Origin: Gammaproteobacteria bacterium
GTDB taxonomy: Bacteria > Pseudomonadota > Gammaproteobacteria > Steroidobacterales > Steroidobacteraceae
Assembly (NCBI GenBank): GCA_017577615.1
Contig: PKRE01000004.1
Span: 1 to 64,000, forward strand
DNA: 64,000 nucleotides
Direction of reading: 5' to 3'
Position 1 is the first letter of the stretch. Each line of letters starts with the position of its first letter. A program made the position numbers and the translations under genes. The notes below the pieces were generated by a model. It made no database searches, had not been told where the DNA came from, and worked only from the letters and a program-made list of their open reading frames with translations. Shown here in pieces: positions 40,253-49,029 of this stretch.

Positions 40253-41311
40253 ATGGAAGACAGAAGCGATCTGCATGCCGAGTCCGGCAACACGGGCACC
40301 GGCAGCGTACAGTCAGGCGTTGATACACGTACACGCATCGGCCTCGATGTCGGCACGAGCAAGGTCGTGATCGCCCAGGGCGACTCGACGAACTGCGTCG
40401 ACGTCGCACAGCTCAATGCGTTCTTCGCGCTACCCTATAGCTCCTTGCACGAAACGTCACTTCGGCAAAGCAAGATCGCTTTCTACCGCGCCGGCGACGA
40501 GCTTGTCGTCTACGGCTCGGACGCTGAGAAGTTCGCGCACATGTTCAACGCAGAAGTGCGGCGCCCGATGGCGAAGGGTATCTTGAATCCGGCAGAGCCT
40601 TCCGCCACCCATGTCCTTGAAACCATTCTCGGGTCACTGGTGCCGCCTGCACAGACTCCCGGGGAGACGATTGCCTTCTCGGTGCCTGCAGCGGCACGCG
40701 AGATGGAGGCCGAGCTCACCTATCACGAAGAGACGATCAAACGTTACCTGCGTGATCGTGGCTACACACCGCTCGCAGTCAACGAAGGATTGGCAGTCGT
40801 GCTCGCGGAGCTGGCGCAGGAGAACTTCACGGGAATCGGCATTTCCTGCGGCGGCGGCATGTGCAATGTCGCTTTCTCGTTCCTGTCGATTCCATCACTC
40901 ACGTTCAGCATCCCGTACGGCGGCGACTACATCGACAGCTCGGTCGGAGCGGTCGTGCACGAGCCGGCGACTCGTGTGAAAGCGATAAAGGAAGAGACGC
41001 TCGACCTCGAGCGTCCAACACAGGACAAGATCGATAAGGCACTTCACATCTATTACGACAAGCTCATCGAGATGCTCGTCGATGCGCTCGTGCGTGCCAC
41101 TGCGCAGTCGCAGCGTCTGCCGCGCACCGACCAGGCGTTGCCGATCGTTCTCGCAGGTGGCACTGCGAAGCCGAACGGCTTTCGCAACCGCTTCGAGAGC
41201 GCGTTGCGTCGCCGTTCACTTTCATTCCAAGTATCCGAGGTCCGTATGGCGAGCGATCCGCTCACGGCGACCGCGCGTGGAGCGCTGGTGGCGGCGCTCG
41301 CGGAACGATGA
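40253..41311 (+). CDS. Actin/Hsp70-fold ATPase
   Basis: The 352-residue product shows the actin-ATPase motifs in order: phosphate-1 IGLDVGTSKVVIAQ (29-42), connect-1 NEGLAVVLAEL (177-187), phosphate-2 GIGISCGGGMCNVAF (194-208) and adenosine PIVLAGGTAKPNGF (297-310), with ATARGALVAAL as connect-2. The first 25 residues are hydrophilic and probably disordered. It is not clearly MreB, FtsA, ParM or DnaK and lacks a DnaK substrate domain. GAGGAT precedes ATG 40253. Coupling to a membrane amidase suggests a cell-wall role; this is inference. Confidence 0.8.
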   Translation: MEDRSDLHAESGNTGTGSVQSGVDTRTRIGLDVGTSKVVIAQGDSTNCVDVAQLNAFFALPYSSLHETSLRQSKIAFYRAGDELVVYGSDAEKFAHMFNAEVRRPMAKGILNPAEPSATHVLETILGSLVPPAQTPGETIAFSVPAAAREMEAELTYHEETIKRYLRDRGYTPLAVNEGLAVVLAELAQENFTGIGISCGGGMCNVAFSFLSIPSLTFSIPYGGDYIDSSVGAVVHEPATRVKAIKEETLDLERPTQDKIDKALHIYYDKLIEMLVDALVRATAQSQRLPRTDQALPIVLAGGTAKPNGFRNRFESALRRRSLSFQVSEVRMASDPLTATARGALVAALAER

Positions 41312-41401
41312 GGCTGTAGTCTGCAGGCGAGGGGCCAGCGAGAGCGCGCGACACACACCGTCGCGCGCTCTGGTAGGCTGGCCGCAGCCCACAGCCTGCA
41401 G
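41312..41401. repeat. Strong inverted repeat before the flippase gene (GGCTGTAG type)
   Basis: The inner stem AGAGCGCGCGAC (41341-41352) and GTCGCGCGCTCT (41360-41371) is perfect over 12 bp with a 7-nt loop. Outer arms GGCTGTAGTCTGCAGG and GGGGCCAGC face GGCTGGCCGCAGCCC and ACAGCCTGCAG and pair with mismatches. The element starts directly after the actin-like gene stop. It could end or stabilise the upstream transcript, but no T-tract follows. Confidence 0.75.
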
Positions 41402-41511
41402 CCCGAGCCTACCCCAGAGCGAGGAACCGCTCCGCCTACTCGAGAGTTTCGGCGCACGAAACGCGCGAGCAGAGCCTACGCGTTTCTCCATGCAAGCCTG
41501 GGGAAGCTCAT

Positions 41512-42759
41512 TTGATCCAGAAGCTGAGCGCCTTTCTGCGTTCGCCTGCATTGCGGGCTGCAGCCATGCTCATGGCAGGCGGCTTCGGCTTCGCAATCGC
41601 GAACGTACTGCTTGCGCGTGTGCTCCTCTCGAGCGAGTTCGGCACGTTATCGTTGTTTCTCGCGCTCATCCAATTGGGGCTGACGCTTGGGCCCTTGGGG
41701 CTTGACTTGGCCATCATTCGCCACCGCCTCGACGCCACCGCCGAGCTCAAGCGTTGGGCATTGTCGACGAGCTTCGCGACCGGCTTGCTCGTTACCATTG
41801 CAGCGTGGCTGCTCTATGGCATCGCGGCAGCGATGCTCGCGTGCATTCTCGTCGCTGCAGTGGCTTCGAGCTTCAATCGATTCGGTATCTCCGTCCTGCA
41901 AGTGCAACAGCGCTTCGGGCTATCGCTGCTGTTGGGACAGGTGCACAACTATGTGTTGCTGCTTGGCGTGCCGCTCCTGTGGTTGATCGACCGCGCTGAT
42001 GCGCTGCCGGTCATGATCATGATCGGCGTGTCCTATGTCACGACGTGTGTCATCGGTTGGCGTCTTGCCGCCGCGACACCGCTCGGTAGCGGACAAGCGC
42101 CGCTCCGTAGTCTCGTCCGTGAATCCGTCGCTGGCTTCGGCATCGCGGTTGCTACACAAGCCCTATGGCAGCTCGAGCGGCTAGTCATTCCGCGAACATT
42201 GTCGCTCGAGGATCTCGCGACGTTTGCCGTCGTCGCGGCGCTTGCCGGCAGCCCCTTTCGTATGCTGCAGATCGGTATCGGGCACACGCTGCTGCCTGGC
42301 TTGCGTGCCTGCCGTTGCCGTGAGGACGTGACGCGCCTGATCCGGCGCGAGGGTGGGATCGTATGCGCAGCGTCTGCGGCAGCAGTCGTCGTCGTGCTCG
42401 CGTTGACACCATGGATCGTGCAAGAGTTCTTGATGGGACGCTACGACATATCTTTGGCGCTCTTATTAGCAGTGATCCTCACCGGCCTGGTGAAGGTGTG
42501 TAACGGTTTGGTGAGCGCCATCGTGCAGGCGTTCGGCTCGACGGCGGCGCTCGCCGTATTCAACCTCATGAGTTTTCTCGGTCTTGTCGTCGGCGTCGCC
42601 TGCGCTGCTTATGCAGCTCGTTTCGGTGTCGTGGGCGTCGTCTATGGCGTGGGCGTAGCATGGCTCGCCATGACACTTGCCGCAGCCTTGCTCGCCGTGC
42701 TTGCGTTGCGCACGTGGTCTCCAACACCAGAGGAGGCTCCCGTGGCCTCGACGGCGTGA
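41512..42759 (+). CDS. Polysaccharide-biosynthesis-type flippase
   Basis: The 415-residue product has about 12 predicted membrane helices and the overall pattern of the MOP/Wzx-like polysaccharide exporter group (LARVLLSSEFGTLSLFLALIQLG near the start, then paired helices and small polar loops). Such proteins flip lipid-linked saccharides across the inner membrane. The start is TTG 41512, with GGGGAAG 7 bp upstream. No glycosyltransferase lies next to it. It follows the amidase/actin-like pair after 200 bp, so co-expression is uncertain. Confidence 0.78.
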   Translation: MIQKLSAFLRSPALRAAAMLMAGGFGFAIANVLLARVLLSSEFGTLSLFLALIQLGLTLGPLGLDLAIIRHRLDATAELKRWALSTSFATGLLVTIAAWLLYGIAAAMLACILVAAVASSFNRFGISVLQVQQRFGLSLLLGQVHNYVLLLGVPLLWLIDRADALPVMIMIGVSYVTTCVIGWRLAAATPLGSGQAPLRSLVRESVAGFGIAVATQALWQLERLVIPRTLSLEDLATFAVVAALAGSPFRMLQIGIGHTLLPGLRACRCREDVTRLIRREGGIVCAASAAAVVVVLALTPWIVQEFLMGRYDISLALLLAVILTGLVKVCNGLVSAIVQAFGSTAALAVFNLMSFLGLVVGVACAAYAARFGVVGVVYGVGVAWLAMTLAAALLAVLALRTWSPTPEEAPVASTA

Positions 42760-42763
42760 ACGC

Positions 42764-43162
42764 TCAGAACAACTGCAACGATCCTGGCGGCGAGATTGGC
42801 TTGCCGCCACGGAGGACGACTGCGGCCGCTTCGATGCTAGCGGAGATGTCGGCGGGATCGAACGGCAGCGTGATCGCGCCCAGCGCCCCGATCACGTGTG
42901 TGTATGCGGCAGCTGGGTCGCGCGTCAGCAGGAGCGTCGGTATATCGCATTCCGCGTGCAGCATTGTGGCCAGCTCCGAGCCGCTCAGGGGTGCATGTAG
43001 CGCAGCATCGATCAGCGCAAGATCCACGTGTCGACCGTCGAGCGAGCGCAAAGCTTCATCGGCGCTGGCGCACGGACCGAGCACTTGGTGTCCTGCGAGC
43101 TCGAGCTCTGCAGCCAGGCTCATTGCAATCAGCAGCTCCTCCGCGACGATGAGCACTTTCAT
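42764..43162 (-). CDS. Stand-alone receiver domain, degenerate
   Basis: The 132-residue product is a CheY-like receiver without an output domain. The phospho-acceptor Asp52 (VDLALIDAAL) and switch Thr80 (LLLTRD) are kept. The acidic pair after strand 1 is Glu8-Glu9 in place of Asp-Asp, and the usual Lys of the KPF motif is Leu99 (TLPF). The Lys is normally needed for the activated state, so signalling may be altered or phosphorylation-independent. It is convergent with the flippase gene and lies 109 bp downstream of the large lipoprotein gene on the same strand. No histidine kinase is nearby. Confidence 0.82.
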   Translation of the reverse strand: MKVLIVAEELLIAMSLAAELELAGHQVLGPCASADEALRSLDGRHVDLALIDAALHAPLSGSELATMLHAECDIPTLLLTRDPAAAYTHVIGALGAITLPFDPADISASIEAAAVVLRGGKPISPPGSLQLF

Positions 43163-43271
43163 TACTGAGCCCGAATACCTCCTCTTGTATCGAACGGCTC
43201 GCGCGGCAACAGGTTCCGGGAAGGCTACGGTATCGGTTCAAAGGACGGATCCTTCCTGGCTGTGCTCACCG

Positions 43272-46200
43272 TCAGAGCTCGCGGATCTTGATATTCCTGA
43301 ACCACACGCGATTGCCGTGATCCTGGATCGCGATACGTCCCGAGCGCGCGCGTCCATAATGAGGGAACTCAGCGAACTTGCTGTCTTTCACTGCTGTTTC
43401 CCACTCCTGACTCCAGAGCTCGTACTCGAGTAGCTTGCGGCCGTTCAGCCAGTGTTGGACGTGACCGTTGTTCACCACGATCCGTGCGATGTTGTATTCC
43501 CCAACGGGCTTGGTCACGCTGTACCTCGGCGCGTGCAAATCATAGTTCGCACCTGCGCGACGGTTTGGGACGCGCCCGTCGGGATGGCCGTCGTCGTCGA
43601 GAATCTGCATCTCGGGTGCGACGTGCCATATTGCCTCGTAGTCTCCTTCGGGCACGTTGTAGAACACGCCGCTGTTGCCGTTGGGTGAGATCTTCCACTC
43701 GAATTGCAGCTCGAAGTTCTCGAAGGTGTCCTCCGTGACGATGTCGCCGCCTCCAGGAGCGAGGAGTGTCAGCTCACCGTCCAGCGCTCGCCAGCGCGGA
43801 TCGAGCGTGCGCGCTTGGGTGTTGCGCCAGCCTCGAGTGCTCGTACCGTCGAACAGCAACCGCCATCCTGCTGCACGCTCCTCTGGAGTGAGGGTGTTCG
43901 GTTGAGGACTCGTGCCGGGTGTGCCGCGTTCCTCAGGCAGCACATTCACGGTGCACCAACTTTCCGTTGTCCACATTTCCTCGTCGTCCGGACTGATGAA
44001 GGGATTGGCGATGCGCACGTACACGACGCGCTCAGCTTGCAAGCCCTCGATCTCGAGGAATACGCGGCGGCGGTCAGGTGACACATTGACAGAGCGTATT
44101 TCGAGCACCTGCTCATCGACCTTGCTGCCGCCGTACTCGGGTGTTGGCACGAAGCGCCACTGCCGCACGTGATAGTCCTCCGGGCGTCGTCCATCGCCGG
44201 GGCGTAGCGGCTTGGTGAACTCGATCTCCACGCCATTCGCCTTGATGCGCACTGCGAGCATTTCGAATGCGACTGCGCCTGTCGGCACGAGCTTCTGAAA
44301 GCCGTAGTGAAGCTTGCCAGCCTGACTCCAATTGCCGGGATTGCCGATGCCGCCGATATACAAGGCGCCATCAGGCCCCCAGATCGTGCGATTCACGCCG
44401 GCCTCGAGGCCTTGCGCAAAGCGAAAGACACAGCCTTGCAGCGTGCCGCCGATGTTCTCGACGAAGACGCGTTTCAAGCCGCCGTGAGTGACATCGCCAT
44501 GAAGCATTTGGCCGGTGTACGGCTCGATATCGAGAGGCACGGGATTCGTAGGCGAGTTACCGATCTCATCCTGAGGCAACCAGACAACCGGCGGGGTTTC
44601 CGCGAGCGCACGATCGCGCTCCGGATCGACTTCGCGGAAACCATAAAACGCGCCTTCCTTGACGTGCACGATCTTGCTGGCAGGCAGCCAGTTGCCTTGA
44701 TTGTCGGCGATGAACATCTGACCGTTGACGCCGTAGCCGATACCGTTCGGCGTGCGTAACCCGCGTGCCACGATGCGGGTCTTGCCTGTGTGCGGGTCGA
44801 TGCGCACGAGCGAGCCGCGGTCTGGCGCTTGTGGCTGGGCCGGTGCGCCGCCTGGCAGCACCGCCGAAGCAAGCGTCGCGTAAAAGGCGCCATCCTCGTA
44901 CAGGAGGCCGAATGCGAACTCGTGAAAGTTGTCGGTGACGCTCCAGTCGTTGCTCACGAGTCGATACTCGTCGATCACTTCGTCGCCGTCATGATCGATG
45001 AGCTCAGTGAGCTCCTGCTTCTGCAGCACGAAGATCCGGTCGTCCACCACTTTCAAACCCAGCGGTTCCGCCAGCCCCGCCGCGATCTGTTTGACTTGCA
45101 GCTGGTTAGGGTCATTTGCAGCAAGGCCGTCAATCAGGAACACCGCACCATCCGGGCTCCACGTGCTCATCACCATGCGCCCGTCGGAAAGGAAGTCCAT
45201 CCCTGCAACTTTAGGTCGGAAGGAGTCTGGGCGCAGATTGACGAGCTTGAAGCTCGGATGAACCTCTTGCAGGGGAACGCCGTCGCCGGGAACGCCGATC
45301 GGTGGCATGAGCACATAGCGCTTGTGGCCCGGCGCGACCTTCGACCGATCCGGTGTCCTGGTAGCGAGCAGCGAGGCGGGCACGAGCGACTCTTTTTCCT
45401 CGCCAGGCGGTGTCCACAGAAACTGCAGCGTGTGCCAATCGTGAAAAGCGGAATTCGAGTATTCGATCGTGAACGGATGCCAGCCGACGCCCAGCTGAAT
45501 GCTTCCTTCGGGGAGCGTGTTGGCCTGTGTTTCGATGACTTTGCGCGCGCCGATGAACAAACGCGCATCGCCGCTGCCGTCATCGATCCTGAAGCGATAC
45601 ACGCCCGGCCTGCGGATCTCGATCATGCCGGTCGCATGAATCACGAACTTGCGCTTGTGCTGAAAATCCTCGAACCCGTACTCGCCCGGCCGGCTGGGGT
45701 TCATCGTGAGCAGCACGTGCGGCACGACGCTCACCTTGCTCGGTTGCTGCCCTTCGACGATCACGGGCACTCCGGCGACGTCGTCGGCAATCTCGTAGTA
45801 CTTGAGCGTGACACCAGGCTCGAACCCGGGCGGCAATGTGCGCGCCACGTGGCCAGCAGCGCCTGTCGCCGTCGCGATTTCCACACCGTGCGCATCGTCC
45901 TCGTCGAACGAAAGAATGTACGCGGCCAGGGTCCGTGCATCCTCGAGTGACATCTCCGGGTGCGGCGTCATTGGCACATCACCCCACGCTCCGGAGCCGC
46001 CGGTGATGATCTTTTGCGCGAGCGCTTCGATGTTGTGGTCGGTCGTCTTGTAGCGGCGCGCAATCTGTGTGTACGACGGCCCGATCGTCTGTTGTGTCGG
46101 GTTGTGACAGACGTTGCAGTCACTACGCTCCATGATGGCTACTGCCGGGCGCAGTGTCTCTTCGGCCAGTGGTGGGGGCAGTGCGGGCTCGGGTGCGAAT

Positions 46201-46910
46201 GTCGTCACGAAACGCGTCGTCTTCGCTCGCAGCGTCAGCTCGCCGCGGACAGCGAGCGCGCGCTCGCCGCGCGTGCTGTCGTGCACCACCCATTCGCCAT
46301 TCGTGTCGATGTCTTCGGCTGCGAGGAGCGATTGAACGCTCGTCATCAACACGACCTTTGCGCCGCTCTCGTTCGCAAGGATGTCATAACGGCGAAAGAA
46401 GCTCGTGCGTCCGTCCGGCCGGAACTCAACCTCGGGCCACTCTTCGATCTCGATGCGCTCGCCATCGCCAAAGAGCAGGGCGTAACGAATGGCCGCATGG
46501 CCGTCATGAAAGCGGTGGCCGAGGTATTGCACCTTCGGCACGTGCTCGCGTTCGCCGAGTCTCACTCGCCAGGGATTCTCGAGATCATTAACGATGTAGC
46601 TGGGACCTTTACTGGTCGGCTGCGGCCCATGGCGCGTGGTGTACACGGCGCCTTCGAAGTCGACGCCGTCCCGCCACACCTTGTACAGCGAGGCCGTTTG
46701 CGTGTCGTATGCCGCCCAGAGCGAGGGCGAGAGCGCAAAGGTGATCATGCGTGGGTGCCGGTCGAGCACCGAGCGGAAAACCCAAGGCGAGTGACCGCGT
46801 TCGCCCGGGGTTGGCAGCTGCTGGCGCTGCTGCAATGGCACGCAGGCGCCGAGCAGGATGGCAAGTGCTCCGATCGAGAGGATTGCACGAACGAGCGCCC
46901 TTGGTTTCAT
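43272..46910 (-). CDS. Multidomain lipoprotein: cytochrome c, PA14-like, beta-propeller, DUF1080
   Basis: The 1212-residue product begins with a lipoprotein signal (LGAC, Cys23). A class I heme motif CNVCH lies at 265-269 with a likely Met ligand at 314 (DVPMTPHP). A PA14-like domain (about 390-500, FRIDDGSGDARLFI) is followed by a sugar-dehydrogenase-type propeller (about 550-930, with TPNGIGYGVNGQMFIADNQGNW and GALYIGGIGNPG) and a C-terminal DUF1080 domain (about 1010-1212, LLFDGTSTRGWRN, NSGVFYNVPEGD). DUF1080 members include 3-keto-glycoside hydrolases. The gene lies 41 bp downstream of the BtuB-like receptor, on the same strand, so a role in taking up or breaking down a glycoside at the envelope is likely. 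Confidence 0.85.
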   Translation of the reverse strand: MKPRALVRAILSIGALAILLGACVPLQQRQQLPTPGERGHSPWVFRSVLDRHPRMITFALSPSLWAAYDTQTASLYKVWRDGVDFEGAVYTTRHGPQPTSKGPSYIVNDLENPWRVRLGEREHVPKVQYLGHRFHDGHAAIRYALLFGDGERIEIEEWPEVEFRPDGRTSFFRRYDILANESGAKVVLMTSVQSLLAAEDIDTNGEWVVHDSTRGERALAVRGELTLRAKTTRFVTTFAPEPALPPPLAEETLRPAVAIMERSDCNVCHNPTQQTIGPSYTQIARRYKTTDHNIEALAQKIITGGSGAWGDVPMTPHPEMSLEDARTLAAYILSFDEDDAHGVEIATATGAAGHVARTLPPGFEPGVTLKYYEIADDVAGVPVIVEGQQPSKVSVVPHVLLTMNPSRPGEYGFEDFQHKRKFVIHATGMIEIRRPGVYRFRIDDGSGDARLFIGARKVIETQANTLPEGSIQLGVGWHPFTIEYSNSAFHDWHTLQFLWTPPGEEKESLVPASLLATRTPDRSKVAPGHKRYVLMPPIGVPGDGVPLQEVHPSFKLVNLRPDSFRPKVAGMDFLSDGRMVMSTWSPDGAVFLIDGLAANDPNQLQVKQIAAGLAEPLGLKVVDDRIFVLQKQELTELIDHDGDEVIDEYRLVSNDWSVTDNFHEFAFGLLYEDGAFYATLASAVLPGGAPAQPQAPDRGSLVRIDPHTGKTRIVARGLRTPNGIGYGVNGQMFIADNQGNWLPASKIVHVKEGAFYGFREVDPERDRALAETPPVVWLPQDEIGNSPTNPVPLDIEPYTGQMLHGDVTHGGLKRVFVENIGGTLQGCVFRFAQGLEAGVNRTIWGPDGALYIGGIGNPGNWSQAGKLHYGFQKLVPTGAVAFEMLAVRIKANGVEIEFTKPLRPGDGRRPEDYHVRQWRFVPTPEYGGSKVDEQVLEIRSVNVSPDRRRVFLEIEGLQAERVVYVRIANPFISPDDEEMWTTESWCTVNVLPEERGTPGTSPQPNTLTPEERAAGWRLLFDGTSTRGWRNTQARTLDPRWRALDGELTLLAPGGGDIVTEDTFENFELQFEWKISPNGNSGVFYNVPEGDYEAIWHVAPEMQILDDDGHPDGRVPNRRAGANYDLHAPRYSVTKPVGEYNIARIVVNNGHVQHWLNGRKLLEYELWSQEWETAVKDSKFAEFPHYGRARSGRIAIQDHGNRVWFRNIKIREL

Positions 46911-46951
46911 CTACGTCTCCGTTTGAGCGGTACGTGTGCCGTCACCGGCTC

Positions 46952-48838
46952 TCAGAATCGCATGGTGGCGCCGATGCGCAGCTGCCTGCCGGCATTGGGA
47001 AAGCCGACAGCGTCCTGATAGTGCTCGTCGAACACGTTGTCGAGCGCGAGGAAGAGCTCCCAATGCTCGGTGAGCATGCGTGACAACGCAAGGTCGACAC
47101 GTTCGTAACCGGCAAGTGTGCGCGGTCCGGTGGGCACTGAGCTGCCGGCACGCTTGCCTACGACCTGAGCATATGCCCGTGCGGACCAAACGTTCGTCCG
47201 CCAGGCGACTTCAAGACCGCCGTGGCGCTCGGGTCGATACAGAAGAACGGCGCCCGGCGCATCCAGCTCGATATCGCTCAAGGTCGCAAAGGCGCGCACC
47301 GTCAAGGCGTTCGTCAGGCGTGCAAGCAGCGACAGTTCGACGCCGTCTATGTGCGCCTCAGAGCGGTTCACCAGGCGAAAGCTCGCGAAATCGAAATCGA
47401 TCAAATCTTCGTACTTCGTGCGAAAGGCGGTGAGCCCGCCGATCAGACGATCCTCGAGCCAGCTTTGCTCGATGCCGAGCTCGAGCGCTGTGCTCTGCTC
47501 GACTTGCAGGTTCGGGTTGCCTACGAGCGTGTCGCCGAGCGCATAGAAGCTCGGTTGCTTGTGTCCATTCGACCAGCTTACGTGTATGCGTGTGCCGGTT
47601 GGCGCATGCGTATAGACGGCACCGAGCCGGCCCGAGCCTCGTGCGCCGTCGTCGTCGGGATCGTCCAGCCGCAGGGCGCCGTGGAGCTCGATACCGACCG
47701 AGGGGCGATAGCGTGCTTCGAGGAACGCGGCGCGTCTGAGCCGCTCGAGATCGAAGTCGCTCGGTAACACGACGAAAGAGAGATCCATGTTTCCGCGACG
47801 CTCGCCATCTTCGATGAGGACGTCGATGCCGCCGCCGAGGTCTAGCTTTGAACCCGCCGTGTATCGATGCGTGACGGTGAACTGACCGCGCCGAAAGCGG
47901 CTGTCGCTTGCTGCGGCGGGCACGCCTTCGAATACGCCTGGCGCGATGGCAGGTGTCACAATGTCCTCTTGGCGCGCAAAGAAGGATGCTGTCGCATCCA
48001 TCGACCATCGTTCGCTGAGCTTGCGCGTCGCGTGTGCCCATGCAGTGGTCTCGTGCGCTTCGGCGCGCTCGTGGTCGCGGATGATGCTGTAGAGCGGGCC
48101 GCCGCTCGCATCAGGGAACGAGCTACGATCGCGCTTGACGTGCCGCAGCCCGGCTCGCACCTGACCGATGCCGCGATCGATTGCGCCGAGCTCGAGATCG
48201 GTCTGCATGCTGAAGATGCGCTGCGTCGCGCCCGAAACCGCATCGCCGAAATCGGTATATGCCGCCTTGAGGCCTCCATAGACTGTTTGGCTCAGTGGGC
48301 CGGAAGAGGTGACTGCGAGCCGTTGAAAACTGTCCGCACCTCCCTCGGCCGTGAGCACGACGGAGGGCTCGGCGGTCGGTCGACGTGTCTCAATGTTGAT
48401 GACCCCAGCCATGGCGTCCGAGCCGTGCACTGCAGAGAGCGCACCGCGCGCTACCTCGATACGCTCGATCTGGAGCGAGTCGATTGTCGAGAAGTCGTAG
48501 CCGCCGCCGCGCGAATTGGATGGGTCGTTGACGCGTACGCCGTCGATCAGCACGACGGTGAAGTTCGATTCGGCGCCTCGTAGGAACACTTCGCTGAATC
48601 CGCCCGGGCCGCCGGCTTGCGTCACTGCAATACTCGGTGTAGCGACCAGAAGGTCGAGGATGCTGCGGCCGTGCCGCTTTGTCACGTCCTCTGCAGTGAG
48701 CACACTGATGCCACTGGTCGCAGGCTGCGGAAGTCTCGAGGCGGTGACGTGGATGGGCTCGACCGCCGCCGGAGCAGCGAAAGCGACTTGAAGCGTGAGC
48801 AGCGCAGGCGCGATCAGGAAGCGAGCAAACGTAGCCAT
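46952..48838 (-). CDS. BtuB-like TonB-dependent receptor
   Basis: The 628-residue product has a signal peptide (to about Ala22), a TonB-box-like EPIHVTASRLPQP, a plug (about 40-155: ILDLLVATPSIAV, VVLIDGVRVNDPSN, IERIEVARGALSAVHGSDAMAGVINIET) and a barrel ending in a C-terminal aromatic residue (IGATMRF). Length and plug resemble BtuB (cobalamin). The 5' region shows no cobalamin riboswitch B12 box, and the downstream partner is the DUF1080 lipoprotein, so the substrate could be something else. Confidence 0.85.
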   Translation of the reverse strand: MATFARFLIAPALLTLQVAFAAPAAVEPIHVTASRLPQPATSGISVLTAEDVTKRHGRSILDLLVATPSIAVTQAGGPGGFSEVFLRGAESNFTVVLIDGVRVNDPSNSRGGGYDFSTIDSLQIERIEVARGALSAVHGSDAMAGVINIETRRPTAEPSVVLTAEGGADSFQRLAVTSSGPLSQTVYGGLKAAYTDFGDAVSGATQRIFSMQTDLELGAIDRGIGQVRAGLRHVKRDRSSFPDASGGPLYSIIRDHERAEAHETTAWAHATRKLSERWSMDATASFFARQEDIVTPAIAPGVFEGVPAAASDSRFRRGQFTVTHRYTAGSKLDLGGGIDVLIEDGERRGNMDLSFVVLPSDFDLERLRRAAFLEARYRPSVGIELHGALRLDDPDDDGARGSGRLGAVYTHAPTGTRIHVSWSNGHKQPSFYALGDTLVGNPNLQVEQSTALELGIEQSWLEDRLIGGLTAFRTKYEDLIDFDFASFRLVNRSEAHIDGVELSLLARLTNALTVRAFATLSDIELDAPGAVLLYRPERHGGLEVAWRTNVWSARAYAQVVGKRAGSSVPTGPRTLAGYERVDLALSRMLTEHWELFLALDNVFDEHYQDAVGFPNAGRQLRIGATMRF

Positions 48839-49029
48839 GTCGATGGTCGTGATTGCCGGTCGCGGAGCCGACTCTGCCGGCGCGGGTGGGCGCAGACGGA
48901 ATGTGCGTTTCTGGACTGTTGCCCGCGAGCTGTCAACGGTGGCGGGACTGAGCAGGCCGTAGGCCGTGGGCCGCAGGCTGTAGCGGGGGAGCGCGGAGCC
49001 TCAGCTCTCCGGCTCCGGTCCCGATGCCC
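48839..49029. other. 191-bp spacer upstream of the BtuB-like gene
   Basis: The spacer holds GGCCGTAGGCCGTGGGCCGC plus AGGCTGTAG (about 48957-48990), the GTAGGC repeat type, and a GGAGAGCTGAG-like arm. On the reverse strand no B12 box, riboswitch core or convincing promoter was seen. Confidence 0.4.

Noticed and set aside
41312-41401. Strong hairpin after the actin-like gene as a Rho-independent terminator
   Set aside because: The stem is strong but no T-tract follows and its sequence matches the spacer-repeat type, so it is listed as a repeat.
48839-49029. Possible cobalamin riboswitch upstream of the BtuB-like gene
   Set aside because: No B12-box-like sequence or conserved core was found on the reverse strand; a covariance search would be needed to be certain.
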